Shown one piece after another: positions 44,795 through 53,714 of a stretch of 64,000 nucleotides of DNA. The notes below the pieces were generated by a model. The model was not told where the DNA came from, made no database searches, and saw nothing but the letters and a program-made list of their open reading frames with translations. The translations under genes were made by a program, and so were the position numbers. The stretch's first letter is position 1. Every line of letters begins with the position of its first letter. The stretch comes from an uncultured Croceitalea sp. (GTDB taxonomy: Bacteria > Bacteroidota > Bacteroidia > Flavobacteriales > Flavobacteriaceae). Where the stretch lies: positions 1-64,000 of the forward strand of contig CANLWK010000009.1 of NCBI GenBank assembly GCA_947494805.1. Direction: 5' to 3'.

Positions 44795-44879
44795 AAAATG
44801 TCATTTTGAATCCCCATTGGGATGAAAAACCTTAAAAAGACAGGTTTCTCAGGTACGTATACCCTCAAAATGACATTTT
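44795..44879. repeat. Structured inverted-repeat element (15-bp outer stem, three inner hairpins)
   Basis: Perfect outer arms at 44795-44809 and 44865-44879. Inside are ATCCC/GGGAT (44810-44823, loop CATT), AAACCT/AGGTTT (44827-44847, nine-base loop) and GGTA/TACC (44852-44863, loop CGTA). Together they fold like a cloverleaf. The sequence resembles the TGTCATTTCGA-type interspersed palindromes I recall from flavobacterial genomes. Between mdh and secDF, not in any gene; it could end mdh transcription. Confidence 0.7.
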
Positions 44880-44900
44880 AATTTATAAAAGGTGAGTTAT

Positions 44901-45827
44901 CTACAACTCTAAGAGTCCGTTGGTCTTGGTAACACCTTCAGCACTTTCTTTTAATTTTGCCTTCTCAGCCTCGCTCAATTCAATTTCAACGACCTTTTCG
45001 ATACCGTTTTTACCCAGTACCACGGGTACCCCGATACAGATGTCATTTAAACCATACTCGCCTTCTAAAAAGGTGGAACAAGGATAGATTTTCCGCTGAT
45101 CACAGGCAATGGCCTGCACCAAGCCTGAAACTGCCGCACCAGGAGCGTACCATGCACTTGTGCCCAATAATTTGGTCAAGGTGGCACCACCTACTTTAGT
45201 ATCTTCAACAACCTGTTGCATGCGCTCTTGTGGTAAAAACTCAGAAACCTTGACGCTGTTGCGGGCAGCATGATTGATCAAAGGCACCATACCCTTATCG
45301 CTATGCCCACCGATGACCATACCATCAACATCTGAGATAGGTGCTTCCAAGACTTCTGCCAAACGGTATTTGAAACGAGCACTATCCAATGCACCGCCCA
45401 TACCTATAATCTTATGTTTGGGCAAATCTGTGGTTTTATGTACCAGATACGTCATCGTATCCATTGGGTTACTTACCACTATGATTATGGTATTTGGCGA
45501 GTGTTCCAATAGGTTTTTAGAAACCGTCTTGACAATGCCGGCATTGATACCGATCAACTCTTCTCTGGTCATACCCGGTTTACGGGGAATACCAGAAGTA
45601 ATTACTGCCACATCACTATTGGCAGTCTTGCTATAGTCATTGGTACTGCCTGTTATTTTTGTATCGAATCCGTTTAAAGAAGCGGTCTGCATCAAATCCA
45701 TGGCCTTACCTTCGGCATAGCCTTCTTTGATGTCCAATAATACGACCTCAGAAGCAAAATTTTTAATAGCGATATACTCTGCGCAGCTTGCCCCCACTGC
45801 TCCAGCTCCAACTACGGTTACTTTCAT
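44901..45827 (-). CDS. mdh: Malate dehydrogenase
   Basis: 308 residues, LDH-like MDH. It oxidises malate to oxaloacetate with NAD in the TCA cycle. NAD fingerprint VGAGAVGAS; the Asp at the end of strand 2 (VVLLDIKEG) selects NAD; SGIPRKPGMTREELI holds the substrate Arg; VSNPMDTMTY, GGALDSARFKYRLAE, and the catalytic His in GGHSDKGMVP. All key residues are present. Confidence 0.95.
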   Translation of the reverse strand: MKVTVVGAGAVGASCAEYIAIKNFASEVVLLDIKEGYAEGKAMDLMQTASLNGFDTKITGSTNDYSKTANSDVAVITSGIPRKPGMTREELIGINAGIVKTVSKNLLEHSPNTIIIVVSNPMDTMTYLVHKTTDLPKHKIIGMGGALDSARFKYRLAEVLEAPISDVDGMVIGGHSDKGMVPLINHAARNSVKVSEFLPQERMQQVVEDTKVGGATLTKLLGTSAWYAPGAAVSGLVQAIACDQRKIYPCSTFLEGEYGLNDICIGVPVVLGKNGIEKVVEIELSEAEKAKLKESAEGVTKTNGLLEL

Positions 45828-45861
45828 TTTATATGGTTTATACTGTTAGTAAAAAGACGCC

Positions 45862-45869
45862 CAAAAATA
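45862..45869 (-). promoter_or_regulatory. Candidate -7 box of mdh
   Basis: TATTTTTG on the minus strand, 35 bases before the ATG. No TTG at -33; instead a 19-base palindrome begins 25 bases upstream, as expected for an activator-dependent promoter. Confidence 0.4.
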
Positions 45870-45893
45870 GCGATTTTTTAGTCCATTATTTTA

Positions 45894-45912
45894 TGAAATA
45901 TGTCATATTTCA
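45894..45912. promoter_or_regulatory. 19-bp palindrome upstream of mdh (candidate operator)
   Basis: TGAAATATG-T-CATATTTCA, perfect 9-base arms around one base. It lies in the 236-base divergent gap between mdh and the small lipoprotein gene, in the -33 to -50 zone of the presumed mdh promoter. Confidence 0.5.
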
Positions 45913-46063
45913 AATGAAAAAATAGCGAACCAATTTTAGTAAATGTTAAAAAAAGGAGGGTTTTAACGAAGAAAACCAAAATAACTTACCATACATCGAA
46001 TATTTGTAATATCTGAGAACAAGGTCGCGTTATAGTTATCCCAAATCAAACGAATACCTACTT

Positions 46064-46432
46064 ATGAAAAAGCTCTTTTCATTGTTGGCTATCGTTGCTA
46101 TTATTGCTGTCAGCAATTGTACACGTGTGCCCGAAAATGATGATCCCATTCTTGGAATATGGTCCAAAGCCAATATCAGTTCTGAAACCAAAGTCAGCGT
46201 TTCAATAAAAGAAGAGTGGATATTCAATGACGCATACCTAGGCCGGTATCACAAATACTCAGGCAATAAGATTACCTTTTCAACGGATTTTCGTTGGGAG
46301 GTCACTGATGGTGTCTACAACATTTTTTATGGTGAAGTTGACATGCCCGAGGTCAATGTTATTATGGATGATTCAGGTGAACCCCAACAATTACAACTCA
46401 CGCAGGGTGAAATATTCGCCATCAGGGAATAG
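46064..46432 (+). CDS. Small lipocalin-like lipoprotein
   Basis: 122 residues. Lipobox AVSNC (Cys19), then an eight-strand-like beta pattern (ILGIWSKAN at the start is the lipocalin GxW, EEWIFNDAYLGRY, FRWEVTDGVYNIFYG, ending QLTQGEIFAIRE). It probably binds a small ligand or folds as a calycin; ligand unknown. A terminator follows. Confidence 0.68.
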   Translation: MKKLFSLLAIVAIIAVSNCTRVPENDDPILGIWSKANISSETKVSVSIKEEWIFNDAYLGRYHKYSGNKITFSTDFRWEVTDGVYNIFYGEVDMPEVNVIMDDSGEPQQLQLTQGEIFAIRE

Positions 46433-46460
46433 CGAAATCGAGCATACTATATGAAAAACT

Positions 46461-46485
46461 AAAGCCCCTTAAACGGGGCTTTTTT
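46461..46485 (+). terminator. Terminator of small lipoprotein gene
   Basis: Stem AAAGCCCC/GGGGCTTT, loop TTAAAC, then T5. It may also serve the convergent DUF6588 gene, with AAA on its other side. Confidence 0.8.
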
Positions 46486-46515
46486 GATGGTTACCATAGT
46501 TGTGGTACCTCTTTC

Positions 46516-47523
46516 TTATCTAAAGCCAAAGTTAAGGGCCGCCGTCAATGTATTGAATTCTCCAATATTGTAGCCCACATTAATTCTAAAGAAACCCATT
46601 TTAATCTTGGTGCCAATGTTTGCGGTAACGCCGCTTACATTGTTAGAGACCGAAAATGGATCAGTATAGGTTGTTTGAAATGGACCAGAAGTTACAACAT
46701 AGCTTCCTAGAACATCGATATCAGATTTACCGGTGATATAGCCCAAGCCGCCATAAAAATTGATGACAGGGATTTTTCTGGTCGATACGACCGCGCTGAA
46801 ATTCCATGTATTGAAACTAGCGTCTATGCGTTGGTTCTCACCGTCAACCAAATCAGAATCGGTGAAGTCGTATTCGCCGTTTAATCCTGTGTATCCGATT
46901 ACGGCCGAAATAGCCACGGGCAACAACTTATCTGCTGGCATCAATTTTGTAAAATCATACTGAATCCCTGCTCCGAACATTCCTATTTTGGCACTATCCT
47001 CAAAATCTATTTTTGGTAAGAATCGTGCTTTTACTTCCAATCCTTTGATCAATCCAACACTTGCCTGCAAATATCCCGAAGGGATAAAGTTAAAGTCCTC
47101 TGCAGCCAAACCCGCTGGTAATTCAAATTGCTCACTGAATATTCCATTTTCATCAGTAACAATAACGTTTACGCCTTCGATATCACCTAAGGCAGTAGAA
47201 ACTTGTCTTGAAGTACTACCGTCTGTAAAACGTAAATTCTCATAATCATTGATGTTGAGTTCAAAAGACTTTTTGTCGGTCTTGTTTTTAAAACCTGTGA
47301 AATTACCAATAATTGAGATTTCAAAACCCCCTAAGGGTTTTGCATCCGCAGAGTTATACCATCCATTTGAAATGCTATAGATTGCAGCTTCGGTAACGGG
47401 AGCCGTATATGCGTTGGTAAAACGCTCGGCGTCGTTCAAACCAGAAGTCAAAAGATCATTAAGGCTTTGAGCACTGAGACCAACCGAAAAAACTAAAATG
47501 ACCAAAGTTGTTATTTTCCTCAT
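46516..47523 (-). CDS. DUF6588 outer-membrane-type beta-barrel protein
   Basis: 335 residues, signal peptide ending LSAQ. The beginning SLNDLLTSGLNDAERFTNAYTAP, then GGFEISIIGNFTGFK, is characteristic of the DUF6588 family of Bacteroidota. The rest alternates hydrophobic strands (GLEVKARFLPKIDF, VISAVIGYTGL, GFFRINVGYNIGEF), ends in Arg and not Phe, yet reads as a small barrel. Function unknown. It lies just downstream of gyrB on the same strand, separated by a terminator. Confidence 0.75.
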   Translation of the reverse strand: MRKITTLVILVFSVGLSAQSLNDLLTSGLNDAERFTNAYTAPVTEAAIYSISNGWYNSADAKPLGGFEISIIGNFTGFKNKTDKKSFELNINDYENLRFTDGSTSRQVSTALGDIEGVNVIVTDENGIFSEQFELPAGLAAEDFNFIPSGYLQASVGLIKGLEVKARFLPKIDFEDSAKIGMFGAGIQYDFTKLMPADKLLPVAISAVIGYTGLNGEYDFTDSDLVDGENQRIDASFNTWNFSAVVSTRKIPVINFYGGLGYITGKSDIDVLGSYVVTSGPFQTTYTDPFSVSNNVSGVTANIGTKIKMGFFRINVGYNIGEFNTLTAALNFGFR

Positions 47524-47546
47524 TTTGTAAAATTTTTCCTAAAACT

Positions 47547-47576
47547 AAAAAACCCGCTCTGTAGGAGCGAGTTTTT
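47547..47576 (-). terminator. gyrB terminator
   Basis: Stem around CGCTC/GAGCG extended by AAA/TTT (loop TGTAG); on the minus strand it is followed by T6. Confidence 0.78.
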
Positions 47577-47606
47577 GTTGTGAAACAGTATTATCAATGC
47601 ACCAAA

Positions 47607-49547
47607 CTACACATCGATGTTGGCATAAACTGCATTTTTCTCAATAAATTCCCGTCTTGGAGGTACTTCATCACCCATCAACATAGAGAAAATACGGTCA
47701 GATTCGGTAGCATTATCGATGCTGACCTGGCGCAAGGTTCTAAATTCAGGATTCATGGTAGTATCCCACAATTGCTCAGCATTCATTTCACCAAGACCTT
47801 TGTAACGTTGAATACCAGCTCCCCCACCCATAGATTCGACGATTTCATCACGTTCCGCATCATCCCATGCGTATCTTCTTTTCGCTCCTTTCTTTACCAA
47901 GTACAAAGGTGGTGTAGCAATATAAACATGCCCCCCTTCTATCAGTTCGCGCATATACCTAAAGAAGAAAGTCAGAATCAAAGTCTCAATATGGCTGCCA
48001 TCAACATCGGCATCACACATAATAACCACTTTATGATAACGCAGTTTTTCAAGGTTAAGGGCCTTGCTGTCTTCTTCAGTACCAATGGTCACACCAAGTG
48101 CGGTGTAAATATTCTTTATTTCCTCGTTTTCAAAAACCTTGTGCTGCATGGCTTTTTCAACATTCAAGATTTTTCCACGAAGTGGAAGTATCGCTTGAAA
48201 CATTCTGTCACGCCCTTGTTTAGCCGTACCACCTGCAGAATCACCCTCTACCAAGAACACTTCACATTTCGTGGGGTCTTGTTCAGAGCAATCAGATAGT
48301 TTACCAGGTAGGCCACCCACGCTCATCGGGTTCTTTCGCTGTACCATTTCACGTGCCTTTGCAGCAGCATGACGTGCTTGTGCAGCCAGTTTTACTTTCT
48401 CTACAATTTGTTTCGCATCGTCTGGATGTTCTTCCAAATAGTCGGTAAGCATTTCTGAAACTGCTTGACTCACGGCACTGGTCACCTCTCGGTTACCCAA
48501 TTTCGTTTTTGTCTGCCCTTCAAACTGCGGTTCAGAAACCTTAACGGAAACGATGGCTGTCAGTCCTTCACGGAAATCATCTCCCGAAATCTCAAATTTC
48601 AGTTTATCGAGCATTCCTGAATTGTCCGCATATTTTTTAAGTGTACTGGTCAAGCCTCTTCTAAAACCCGAAAGGTGCGTTCCGCCTTCATGGGTATTGA
48701 TATTGTTCACATACGAGTGTAAGTTCTCAGAGTAACCCGTATTGTAAATCATGGCCACCTCAACGGGAATTCCGTTTTTTTCACCTTCCATGGCGATTAC
48801 GGTCTGAATCAGTGGATCCCTTGTTTCATCTAAAAAGCGGATAAACTCTTTCAATCCTTCTTCAGAATGGAATGTTTCGCCAATATACTCACCCTTTTCA
48901 TCCTTGTTGCGCTTATCGGTCAAGGTAATTGTAATCCCTTTGTTCAAATAGGCCAGTTCACGCATTCTATTGGCCAACGTTTCATAACTATACTCAACGG
49001 TTTGCGTAAAAATGGTATCATCGGGCGTAAACGTTACTACCGTGCCCGTTTCTTTACTTTCGCCAACACTTTTGACCGGATACTGTGTTTTGCCCCGTTC
49101 ATATTCTTGTTCCCAAATTTTACCCTCTCTGTACACTGTTGCTTTCAAGTGTTTTGATAGGGCATTCACACAAGATACCCCTACACCATGCAGACCTCCG
49201 GAAACTTTATAAGAGTCTTTATCGAACTTACCGCCAGCACCAATTTTAGTCATTACGACTTCAAGAGCCGAAACACCCTCTTTTTGATGCATCCCTACCG
49301 GAATACCACGGCCGTTGTCTTTTGTGGTTATCGAGTTGTCTTCATTAATGACGACATTTATAGTATCACAGTAACCGCCCATGGCCTCATCGATAGAGTT
49401 ATCGACAACCTCATAGACCAAATGATGCAACCCTCGGACCCCAACATCACCAATGTACATAGAAGGACGCATTCTTACGTGCTCCATGCCCTCAAGGGCC
49501 TGGATACTATCTGCGGAATACTTGTTTTTTTTAGCTTCTTCGCTCAT
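47607..49547 (-). CDS. gyrB: DNA gyrase subunit B
   Basis: 646 residues. GHKL ATPase at the N-terminus: RPSMYIGDVG, YEVVDNSIDEAMGGYC, DNGRGIPVGMHQKEG, KVSGGLHGVGVSCVNALS. TOPRIM region: EVFLVEGDSAGGTAKQGRDR, IMCDADVDGSHIETLI. C-terminal QRYKGLGEMNAEQLW. Subunit B supplies ATP-driven supercoiling with GyrA. It has no long insert, so gyrB rather than parE is supported by this typical length and context, although parE cannot be fully excluded. Confidence 0.94.
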   Translation of the reverse strand: MSEEAKKNKYSADSIQALEGMEHVRMRPSMYIGDVGVRGLHHLVYEVVDNSIDEAMGGYCDTINVVINEDNSITTKDNGRGIPVGMHQKEGVSALEVVMTKIGAGGKFDKDSYKVSGGLHGVGVSCVNALSKHLKATVYREGKIWEQEYERGKTQYPVKSVGESKETGTVVTFTPDDTIFTQTVEYSYETLANRMRELAYLNKGITITLTDKRNKDEKGEYIGETFHSEEGLKEFIRFLDETRDPLIQTVIAMEGEKNGIPVEVAMIYNTGYSENLHSYVNNINTHEGGTHLSGFRRGLTSTLKKYADNSGMLDKLKFEISGDDFREGLTAIVSVKVSEPQFEGQTKTKLGNREVTSAVSQAVSEMLTDYLEEHPDDAKQIVEKVKLAAQARHAAAKAREMVQRKNPMSVGGLPGKLSDCSEQDPTKCEVFLVEGDSAGGTAKQGRDRMFQAILPLRGKILNVEKAMQHKVFENEEIKNIYTALGVTIGTEEDSKALNLEKLRYHKVVIMCDADVDGSHIETLILTFFFRYMRELIEGGHVYIATPPLYLVKKGAKRRYAWDDAERDEIVESMGGGAGIQRYKGLGEMNAEQLWDTTMNPEFRTLRQVSIDNATESDRIFSMLMGDEVPPRREFIEKNAVYANIDV

Positions 49548-49585
49548 AGTTTTAAACTAAATTATTTTGCAAATTTCAAATCTTA

Positions 49586-49593
49586 CAAATATA
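49586..49593 (-). promoter_or_regulatory. Candidate -7 box of gyrB
   Basis: Minus-strand TATATTTG, 39 bases upstream of the gyrB ATG, no TTG at the normal -33 distance. Confidence 0.38.
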
Positions 49594-49698
49594 AGCAAAA
49601 CCTAGTAAAATTAGGGCATTGAAGCCATTTATCCCTTGAAGTTATCAACAAGTCATTGTGGAAAATTTTATTCAAAAACTTCAAGGTCAAAAAGTAAG

Positions 49699-49722
49699 AA
49701 AAGCACCCAAATGGGTGCTTTT
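49699..49722 (-). terminator. asnB terminator
   Basis: Perfect stem AAAAGCACCC/GGGTGCTTTT, loop AAAT, in the 226-base gap between asnB and gyrB. T-tract follows on the minus strand. Confidence 0.82.
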
Positions 49723-49773
49723 CTAGGACTAATTAAAATGAATAAAAACTACTTGCTAAAAAATGAAAACAAG

Positions 49774-51444
49774 TTACTTTACATAGGCATCGTCGTGCAC
49801 ATTGGCCACGGCCCTGCCTGATGGGTCGTTCATATTTTTGAAAGCCTCATCCCATTCGAGCGCTATTTTGGTGCTACAAGCTACAGATGGCTCTTGTGGC
49901 ACGCTCAAAGCAGCTGCGTCTGAAGGAAAATGTGCTTCAAAAATTGAACGGTAATAATATTCTTCTTTTGTGGTCGGGGTCTGTATCGGAAACTTAAAAT
50001 GTGCATTCTTCAATTGCGCATCGCTCACGGCCTCTTCTACTACCGTTTTGAGGGTATCTATCCAACTGTAACCAACACCATCGGAGAACTGCTCTTTTTG
50101 ACGCCATGCAACACTTTCGGGCAAATACTTTTCAAATGCTTTTCGAACCACCCATTTTTCCATGCGCTCTCCATTGATCATTTTGTCTTTTGGGTTCACG
50201 CGCATGGCCACATCCATGAATTCTTTGTCCAAAAAGGGAACACGCCCTTCAATACCCCAAGCTGCCAGTGATTTATTGGCGCGCAAGCAATCGTACATAT
50301 GCAACTTATCTAACTTGCGGACAGTTTCTTCATGAAAATCTTTAGGGCTTGGCGCTTTATGAAAATAAAGGTACCCACCGAACAATTCATCGGCCCCTTC
50401 ACCTGAAAGTACCATTTTTATACCCATGGACTTAATTACACGAGCCATCAAATACATAGGTGTAGAAGCACGAATAGTTGTGATATCATACGTTTCTAGG
50501 TTATGGATGACATCTTTGATGGCATCCAACCCCTCTTGAATGGTAAACTTGATTTCATGGTGTACCGTGCCAATGTGTTCAGCAACTTTCTGTGCCGCAG
50601 CGAGATCTGGCGAACCTTCCAACCCTACCGAAAACGAATGTAATTGTGGCCACCATGCCTCTTTGGTATCCCCTGATTCAACACGCTTTTGTGCGAACTT
50701 TTTCGCTAACGCGGATGTCACTGAAGAATCCAATCCACCAGAAAGTAGTACCCCATAGGGCACGTCAGACATCAATTGGCGTTTCACAGCCGCCTCTAAA
50801 GCATCATGAACTTCTTGAATACTGGTTTCGTTCTCTTTTACCGCTTCATACTCCATCCAATCACGCTTGTACCATCTTACAAATTCACCTGATGAACTAT
50901 GCAAATAATGCCCAGGGGGAAACAGTTCTATTTTGGTACAGATACCTTCTAAAGCCTTAAGCTCTGAGGCCACATAAAAGGTACCGTTTTGATCCCAACC
51001 AATGTACAATGGGATTATGCCCATGTGGTCACGGGCGATGAAATATTCGTCTTTCTCGCTATCGTAAATGGCGAAACCAAAAATTCCGTTGAGCTCATCA
51101 ATAAAATCTACTCCTTTTTCTTGGTATAACGCCAAAATCACTTCACAGTCAGATTGCGTCTTGAACTCGTACGAGCCATCGAACTGCTTGCGCAGTTCAC
51201 TATGGTTATAGATTTCACCATTTGCCGCCAACACCAGTTTTCCGTCACTGCTGAAGAGCGGCTGCTTGCCCGATGCAGGGTCAACAATGGCCAATCGCTC
51301 ATGTGCCATCACCGCCTTTTCATTGGCATAAATTCCACTCCAATCCGGTCCACGATGTCTTATTTTTTTTGACATCTCCAATAACTGTGGTCGAAGTACC
51401 TCGGTACTTTCTTTTATATCAAACGCACATACAATTCCGCACAT
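49774..51444 (-). CDS. asnB: Asparagine synthase B, glutamine-hydrolysing
   Basis: 556 residues. Cys2 after the start Met (MCGIVCAF) is the glutaminase nucleophile, so the ATG at 51444 must be used. Class II amidotransferase motifs RLAIVDPASGKQPL and NGEIYNH are followed by the synthetase PP-loop VLLSGGLDSSV and SGEGADELFGGYLYF. It makes asparagine from aspartate, ATP and glutamine. Confidence 0.96.
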   Translation of the reverse strand: MCGIVCAFDIKESTEVLRPQLLEMSKKIRHRGPDWSGIYANEKAVMAHERLAIVDPASGKQPLFSSDGKLVLAANGEIYNHSELRKQFDGSYEFKTQSDCEVILALYQEKGVDFIDELNGIFGFAIYDSEKDEYFIARDHMGIIPLYIGWDQNGTFYVASELKALEGICTKIELFPPGHYLHSSSGEFVRWYKRDWMEYEAVKENETSIQEVHDALEAAVKRQLMSDVPYGVLLSGGLDSSVTSALAKKFAQKRVESGDTKEAWWPQLHSFSVGLEGSPDLAAAQKVAEHIGTVHHEIKFTIQEGLDAIKDVIHNLETYDITTIRASTPMYLMARVIKSMGIKMVLSGEGADELFGGYLYFHKAPSPKDFHEETVRKLDKLHMYDCLRANKSLAAWGIEGRVPFLDKEFMDVAMRVNPKDKMINGERMEKWVVRKAFEKYLPESVAWRQKEQFSDGVGYSWIDTLKTVVEEAVSDAQLKNAHFKFPIQTPTTKEEYYYRSIFEAHFPSDAAALSVPQEPSVACSTKIALEWDEAFKNMNDPSGRAVANVHDDAYVK

Positions 51445-51685
51445 AACTTCTTTTCAATAATAATTATAAGACAAAACTGCATATAATATTACAGTATTAA
51501 AATGATATTGCCTTAATTAATTACAATATGAAATATTTTTATTGTCAAAATGTAAAAAAAGATATTGTTTTGATCGAAAAAACGTGATTTTGCCCTAATT
51601 CTGAAAGTTGTACAAATTTTAACGACTCTTTAAAAACTAGACATAGTTCTTAAAACTACTTTTGAATTCAACTAAAATTTTAAAA

Positions 51686-52225
51686 ATGAAAAAAGTATTA
51701 TTACCTGTATTGTTTGCTCTTGCATTGGTTTTCTCCACTGAAGCAACTGCACAAAAATTTAGCGGATTGGATAAGAGTCCGGCTGATATCGCTTCTTTTC
51801 CAACCAGTTATAAGGAATCTGACAAAGCGGCCCGTGTAATCTACGGACGTCCACAATTGAAAGGGCGCTCCATGGGCGATTTGGCACCTGCTGGAAAAGT
51901 ATGGAGAACAGGAGCTAACGAAGCTCCGGAAGTCACGTTCTACAAAGATGTCACCTTTGGTGGTGAAAAAGTAGCTGCTGGCACTTATGCATTGTTTACC
52001 ATACCTGGAGAGGGTGAGTGGACCGTTATTTTGAACAAAAATTTGAACCAGTGGGGCGCGTATTCGTACGACAATTCAGCAGATGTTGTTCGTGTAACGT
52101 CAAAAGCCGGTACCGAAAGCGAGTCATTGGAGGCTTTCTCCATTGCCTTTAAAGAGGTTGAAGGTGGTGCCCATTTGGTTATGGGATGGGGCAACGTGAG
52201 AGTGGCTACACCCGTGATGTTTTAA
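51686..52225 (+). CDS. DUF2911 secreted protein
   Basis: 179 residues from ATG at 51686; the frame is open to 51662 (TTG), but the signal peptide (LFALALVFSTEATAQ) begins at MKKVL. The single domain DUF2911 is recognised by ARVIYGRPQLKGRSM, KVWRTGANEAPEVTFYKDV, and GTYALFTIPGEGEWTVIL with WGAYSYD. Periplasmic, unknown function, frequent in Bacteroidota. A 241-base gap precedes it, AT-rich with no confident promoter match. Confidence 0.87.
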   Translation: MKKVLLPVLFALALVFSTEATAQKFSGLDKSPADIASFPTSYKESDKAARVIYGRPQLKGRSMGDLAPAGKVWRTGANEAPEVTFYKDVTFGGEKVAAGTYALFTIPGEGEWTVILNKNLNQWGAYSYDNSADVVRVTSKAGTESESLEAFSIAFKEVEGGAHLVMGWGNVRVATPVMF

Positions 52226-52525
52226 GCACCTACTCTTTTAAGAATACAAAACCCTCAAGACATTTGTTTTGAGGTTTTTTTTTCAATTCATCTGTACAGC
52301 CGCTAAGCAAGAATGTATATTTTCAATCCATACAAATTAATTGGATTCTTGCGGTAACCTCTACCAATATTAGCAAACCATTTTATATTTAAAAGTTATC
52401 AGACGTGTGTTTTCAAGCTTTAGGTAACATATAAACTTCATTAGAATCAATAAACTTACCTCACCCATAATCAAACCTAAAAACAAGTAATTAATTACAA
52501 GAACTAAAAAACAATTGAACGTCTG
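52226..52525. other. 300-base gap without gene
   Basis: Holds the DUF2911 terminator at its left end. The rest is AT-rich with stops in all frames; an 8-base inverted repeat (GCAAGAAT at 52307, ATTCTTGC at 52345) is the only structure seen, too weak to name. Confidence 0.6.
52249..52283 (+). terminator. Terminator of the DUF2911 gene
   Basis: Stem AACCCTCAAGACA against TGTTTTGAGGTT (a few mismatches), followed by T9. Confidence 0.72.
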
Positions 52526-53623
52526 TTAATTTTTTGTCACTTTTCTTAATGCTTCCATGACACCACTCATATCTGCCAGACTTGATTTGAGGAAAGATTC
52601 TAAGAGTTGATTGTCAAAAGATATCAAAATATCTCCATTCTCTAATTTTTTCAACTTAAGATTTGCATACTTTACATGTTCAGTTTCGTAGTTTTTAAAA
52701 GAATTTATAATATTATCTACCTCTCCATTTAACCGATTTGGAAGGTATAAAAGAAAAAGGTCTAACCTAAACTCAATAAAGAAGTACTGATAGTCTTTTT
52801 CATAGTTTATGATACTGAAGATTTCTATGTCTTCAAATGAAAGATTGCTTTTCAATATTTCTTTTTCGCTTTCCCATACATAATCTTGTAATGAATCATA
52901 TTCTTCTGCGGAATGAAACTCTTCAAAAATTTTAGAATAGTAATCTGGAAATTGGCCACTTGAAACTTTTAATTCTACTGAAGCATTTGGCCTTTGCTTG
53001 TCTTCGTCCATACAATATGATTCAATAATCTTACCTTCTGTAAATAAATCCAATCCAACTTCGGACGTTCTCGAATATTTCACAGCAAAGTCAGGTTCAA
53101 ATTCCAATCCATATAAAATGTCAATTACACTTTTACCCAGTATGTTTGGTATTGTTAATACCCGTTGGTATAAGTTTACGGAAGGTTTTAGAACAAATCC
53201 TTTATTATTAAACCAATTGAAGCAATAATTTAGACTCCCTCCTAAAGCCGCTTCTAATTTGCCATTATCCGAAACTTTAGCAATACTTTCATTCTCAAAA
53301 AATGACGACCCCACGGCATCAATTGTTCCCAATTCCATACCCTTTGACAACGATAAAGAAAAGCATGGGGCTGAATTTGGTTTGAAAGCCAAACCCGTGC
53401 TTAATTCTATATCATCGTAAAGTTCTTTCTCAAACGCTATTTTTAAACTTTTACCGTCATATTCAAAAGTTCCGGTCGTCCCAAAGGGTAGGCTTTTTGA
53501 AGTTCCGACTGCAATACCATCTGATGATACTACGAGAAAATCACCTGTCAGTAAATTGTCATTGTTTTGCGCTAGAAGAAAGGAAAAAGTCAGAAGGAAA
53601 ATGGGAAAAAAAATGCGTTTCAT
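52526..53623 (-). CDS. Secreted protein of unknown function (orphan)
   Basis: 365 residues. Clear signal peptide (IFFPIFLLTFSFLLAQ). The first 220 residues form alternating strands (GTTGTFEYDGKSLKIAFEKEL, IELSTGLAFKPNSAPCFSLSL, YGLEFEPDFAVKYSR), the last 140 are more charged and helical (FEEFHSAEEYDSLQDYVWE, LLESFLKSSLADMSGVMEAL). I do not recognise a family. It looks more AT-rich than its neighbours and has no operon partner, so acquisition is possible. Confidence 0.7.
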   Translation of the reverse strand: MKRIFFPIFLLTFSFLLAQNNDNLLTGDFLVVSSDGIAVGTSKSLPFGTTGTFEYDGKSLKIAFEKELYDDIELSTGLAFKPNSAPCFSLSLSKGMELGTIDAVGSSFFENESIAKVSDNGKLEAALGGSLNYCFNWFNNKGFVLKPSVNLYQRVLTIPNILGKSVIDILYGLEFEPDFAVKYSRTSEVGLDLFTEGKIIESYCMDEDKQRPNASVELKVSSGQFPDYYSKIFEEFHSAEEYDSLQDYVWESEKEILKSNLSFEDIEIFSIINYEKDYQYFFIEFRLDLFLLYLPNRLNGEVDNIINSFKNYETEHVKYANLKLKKLENGDILISFDNQLLESFLKSSLADMSGVMEALRKVTKN

Positions 53624-53714
53624 GTTATCAAGTTTTAGCTTGTGCCAAAAACTGGATATTTCACAATAGAGTCAATACCCACAATTGGGTATTCATTTCA
53701 ATACATAGCCAGAT

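Noticed and set aside
47580-48299. 239-residue plus-strand reading frame opposite gyrB
   Set aside because: Shadow of the highly conserved TOPRIM part of gyrB; Cys/His/Phe-rich with no coherent fold.
52307-52352. Inverted repeat GCAAGAAT/ATTCTTGC in the 300-base gap
   Set aside because: Eight bases with a 30-base spacer in AT-rich DNA is expected by chance and has no T-tract.
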